Origin: Streptomyces malaysiensis subsp. samsunensis
GTDB lineage: Bacteria; Actinomycetota; Actinomycetes; Streptomycetales; Streptomycetaceae
Direction of reading: 5' to 3'
Assembly (NCBI RefSeq): GCF_024519315.1
Contig: NZ_JANIIC010000052.1
Location: forward strand, 25,510-89,509
Length of the DNA stretch: 64,000 nt
Positions 63,994 through 64,000 of the stretch are shown here, one piece after another. The translations under genes were made by a program, and so were the position numbers. The notes below the pieces were generated by a model. It made no database searches and had not been told where the DNA came from. It saw nothing but the letters and a program-made list of their open reading frames with translations. How positions within the stretch are numbered: position 1 is the first letter of the stretch; every line of letters starts with the position of its first letter.

Positions 63994-64000
63994 CGTAAAA

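Noticed and set aside
1..64000. CRISPR array, prophage, insertion sequence, tRNA or rRNA
   Set aside because: I looked for regularly spaced repeats with unique spacers, transposase motifs and RNA gene cores, and saw none. The tandem arrays found have no spacers.

Overview
The window is chromosomal DNA from a Streptomyces. It has very high G+C content, GTG and TTG starts are common, and it carries lineage markers: bldN with its anti-sigma gene rsbN, bdtA, rex-hemACD-hemB, the futalosine menaquinone genes, class I lysyl-tRNA synthetase and UdgX. I see no rRNA, tRNA, CRISPR array, insertion sequence or prophage. All assignments come from reading the sequence and from family knowledge; no search was run.

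Layout. 0-16.4 kb: the N-terminus of a Ser/Thr kinase, mqnA, a cold-shock gene with a terminator-like leader hairpin, a cupin, an AraC regulator, a secreted lipase and esterase, a guanidine exporter behind a candidate guanidine-III riboswitch, a DAACS transporter behind a Cys-containing leader peptide, udgX, mqnE, an Lrp regulator, ubiX, mqnP and a ubiD-family gene. 16.5-24.5 kb: the system II cytochrome c maturation operon (TlpA-like, CcdA, ResB, CcsB), a deacetylase-like lipoprotein, a histidine phosphatase and hemL. 24.7-38.3 kb: an accessory-looking stretch with a DinB-like gene, a caspase-like protease coupled to an EACC1-like gene, a strongly repetitive secreted protein with a split PepSY domain, an SDR, a ferredoxin-reductase-P450 operon, rtcB, two lipoproteins and a DUF2637 protein. 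38.4-47.6 kb: lysS, argS, a tripeptidyl-aminopeptidase-like hydrolase, a D,D-carboxypeptidase, a kinase and hemB. 47.6-60.8 kb: hemD, hemC, hemA and rex (on one strand with 4-bp overlaps), a glutaredoxin-like gene, a HAD phosphatase, bldN, rsbN, an acyltransferase, an epimerase, a bS22-like ribosomal protein, bdtA and a conserved gene. 60.8-64 kb: acuC, an MFS transporter and a HAD hydrolase.

How the genes work together. Three themes meet here: respiratory quinone (mqnA, mqnE, ubiX, mqnP, ubiD), cytochrome c assembly, and haem synthesis from glutamyl-tRNA (hemA, hemL, hemB, hemC, hemD). Redox control comes through Rex: a near-perfect Rex operator lies ahead of rex-hemACD-hemB. Development is represented by bldN, rsbN (with a candidate sigma-BldN promoter) and bdtA.

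Most unusual observations. (1) At several gene ends the last 14-35 bp, often including the stop codon, are repeated in tandem 2-5 times downstream. I count about eight such loci. (2) A caspase-EACC1 pair that looks like a predicted conflict or cell-death module. (3) A PepSY domain split by a His/Lys/Asp/Glu-rich insertion. (4) Cis-elements: a guanidine-III riboswitch, a Cys leader peptide with a palindromic operator, a Rex operator and a sigma-BldN promoter. (5) Gene order that, judged from remembered S. coelicolor locus numbers, suggests an origin-symmetric inversion junction between about 25 and 38 kb.
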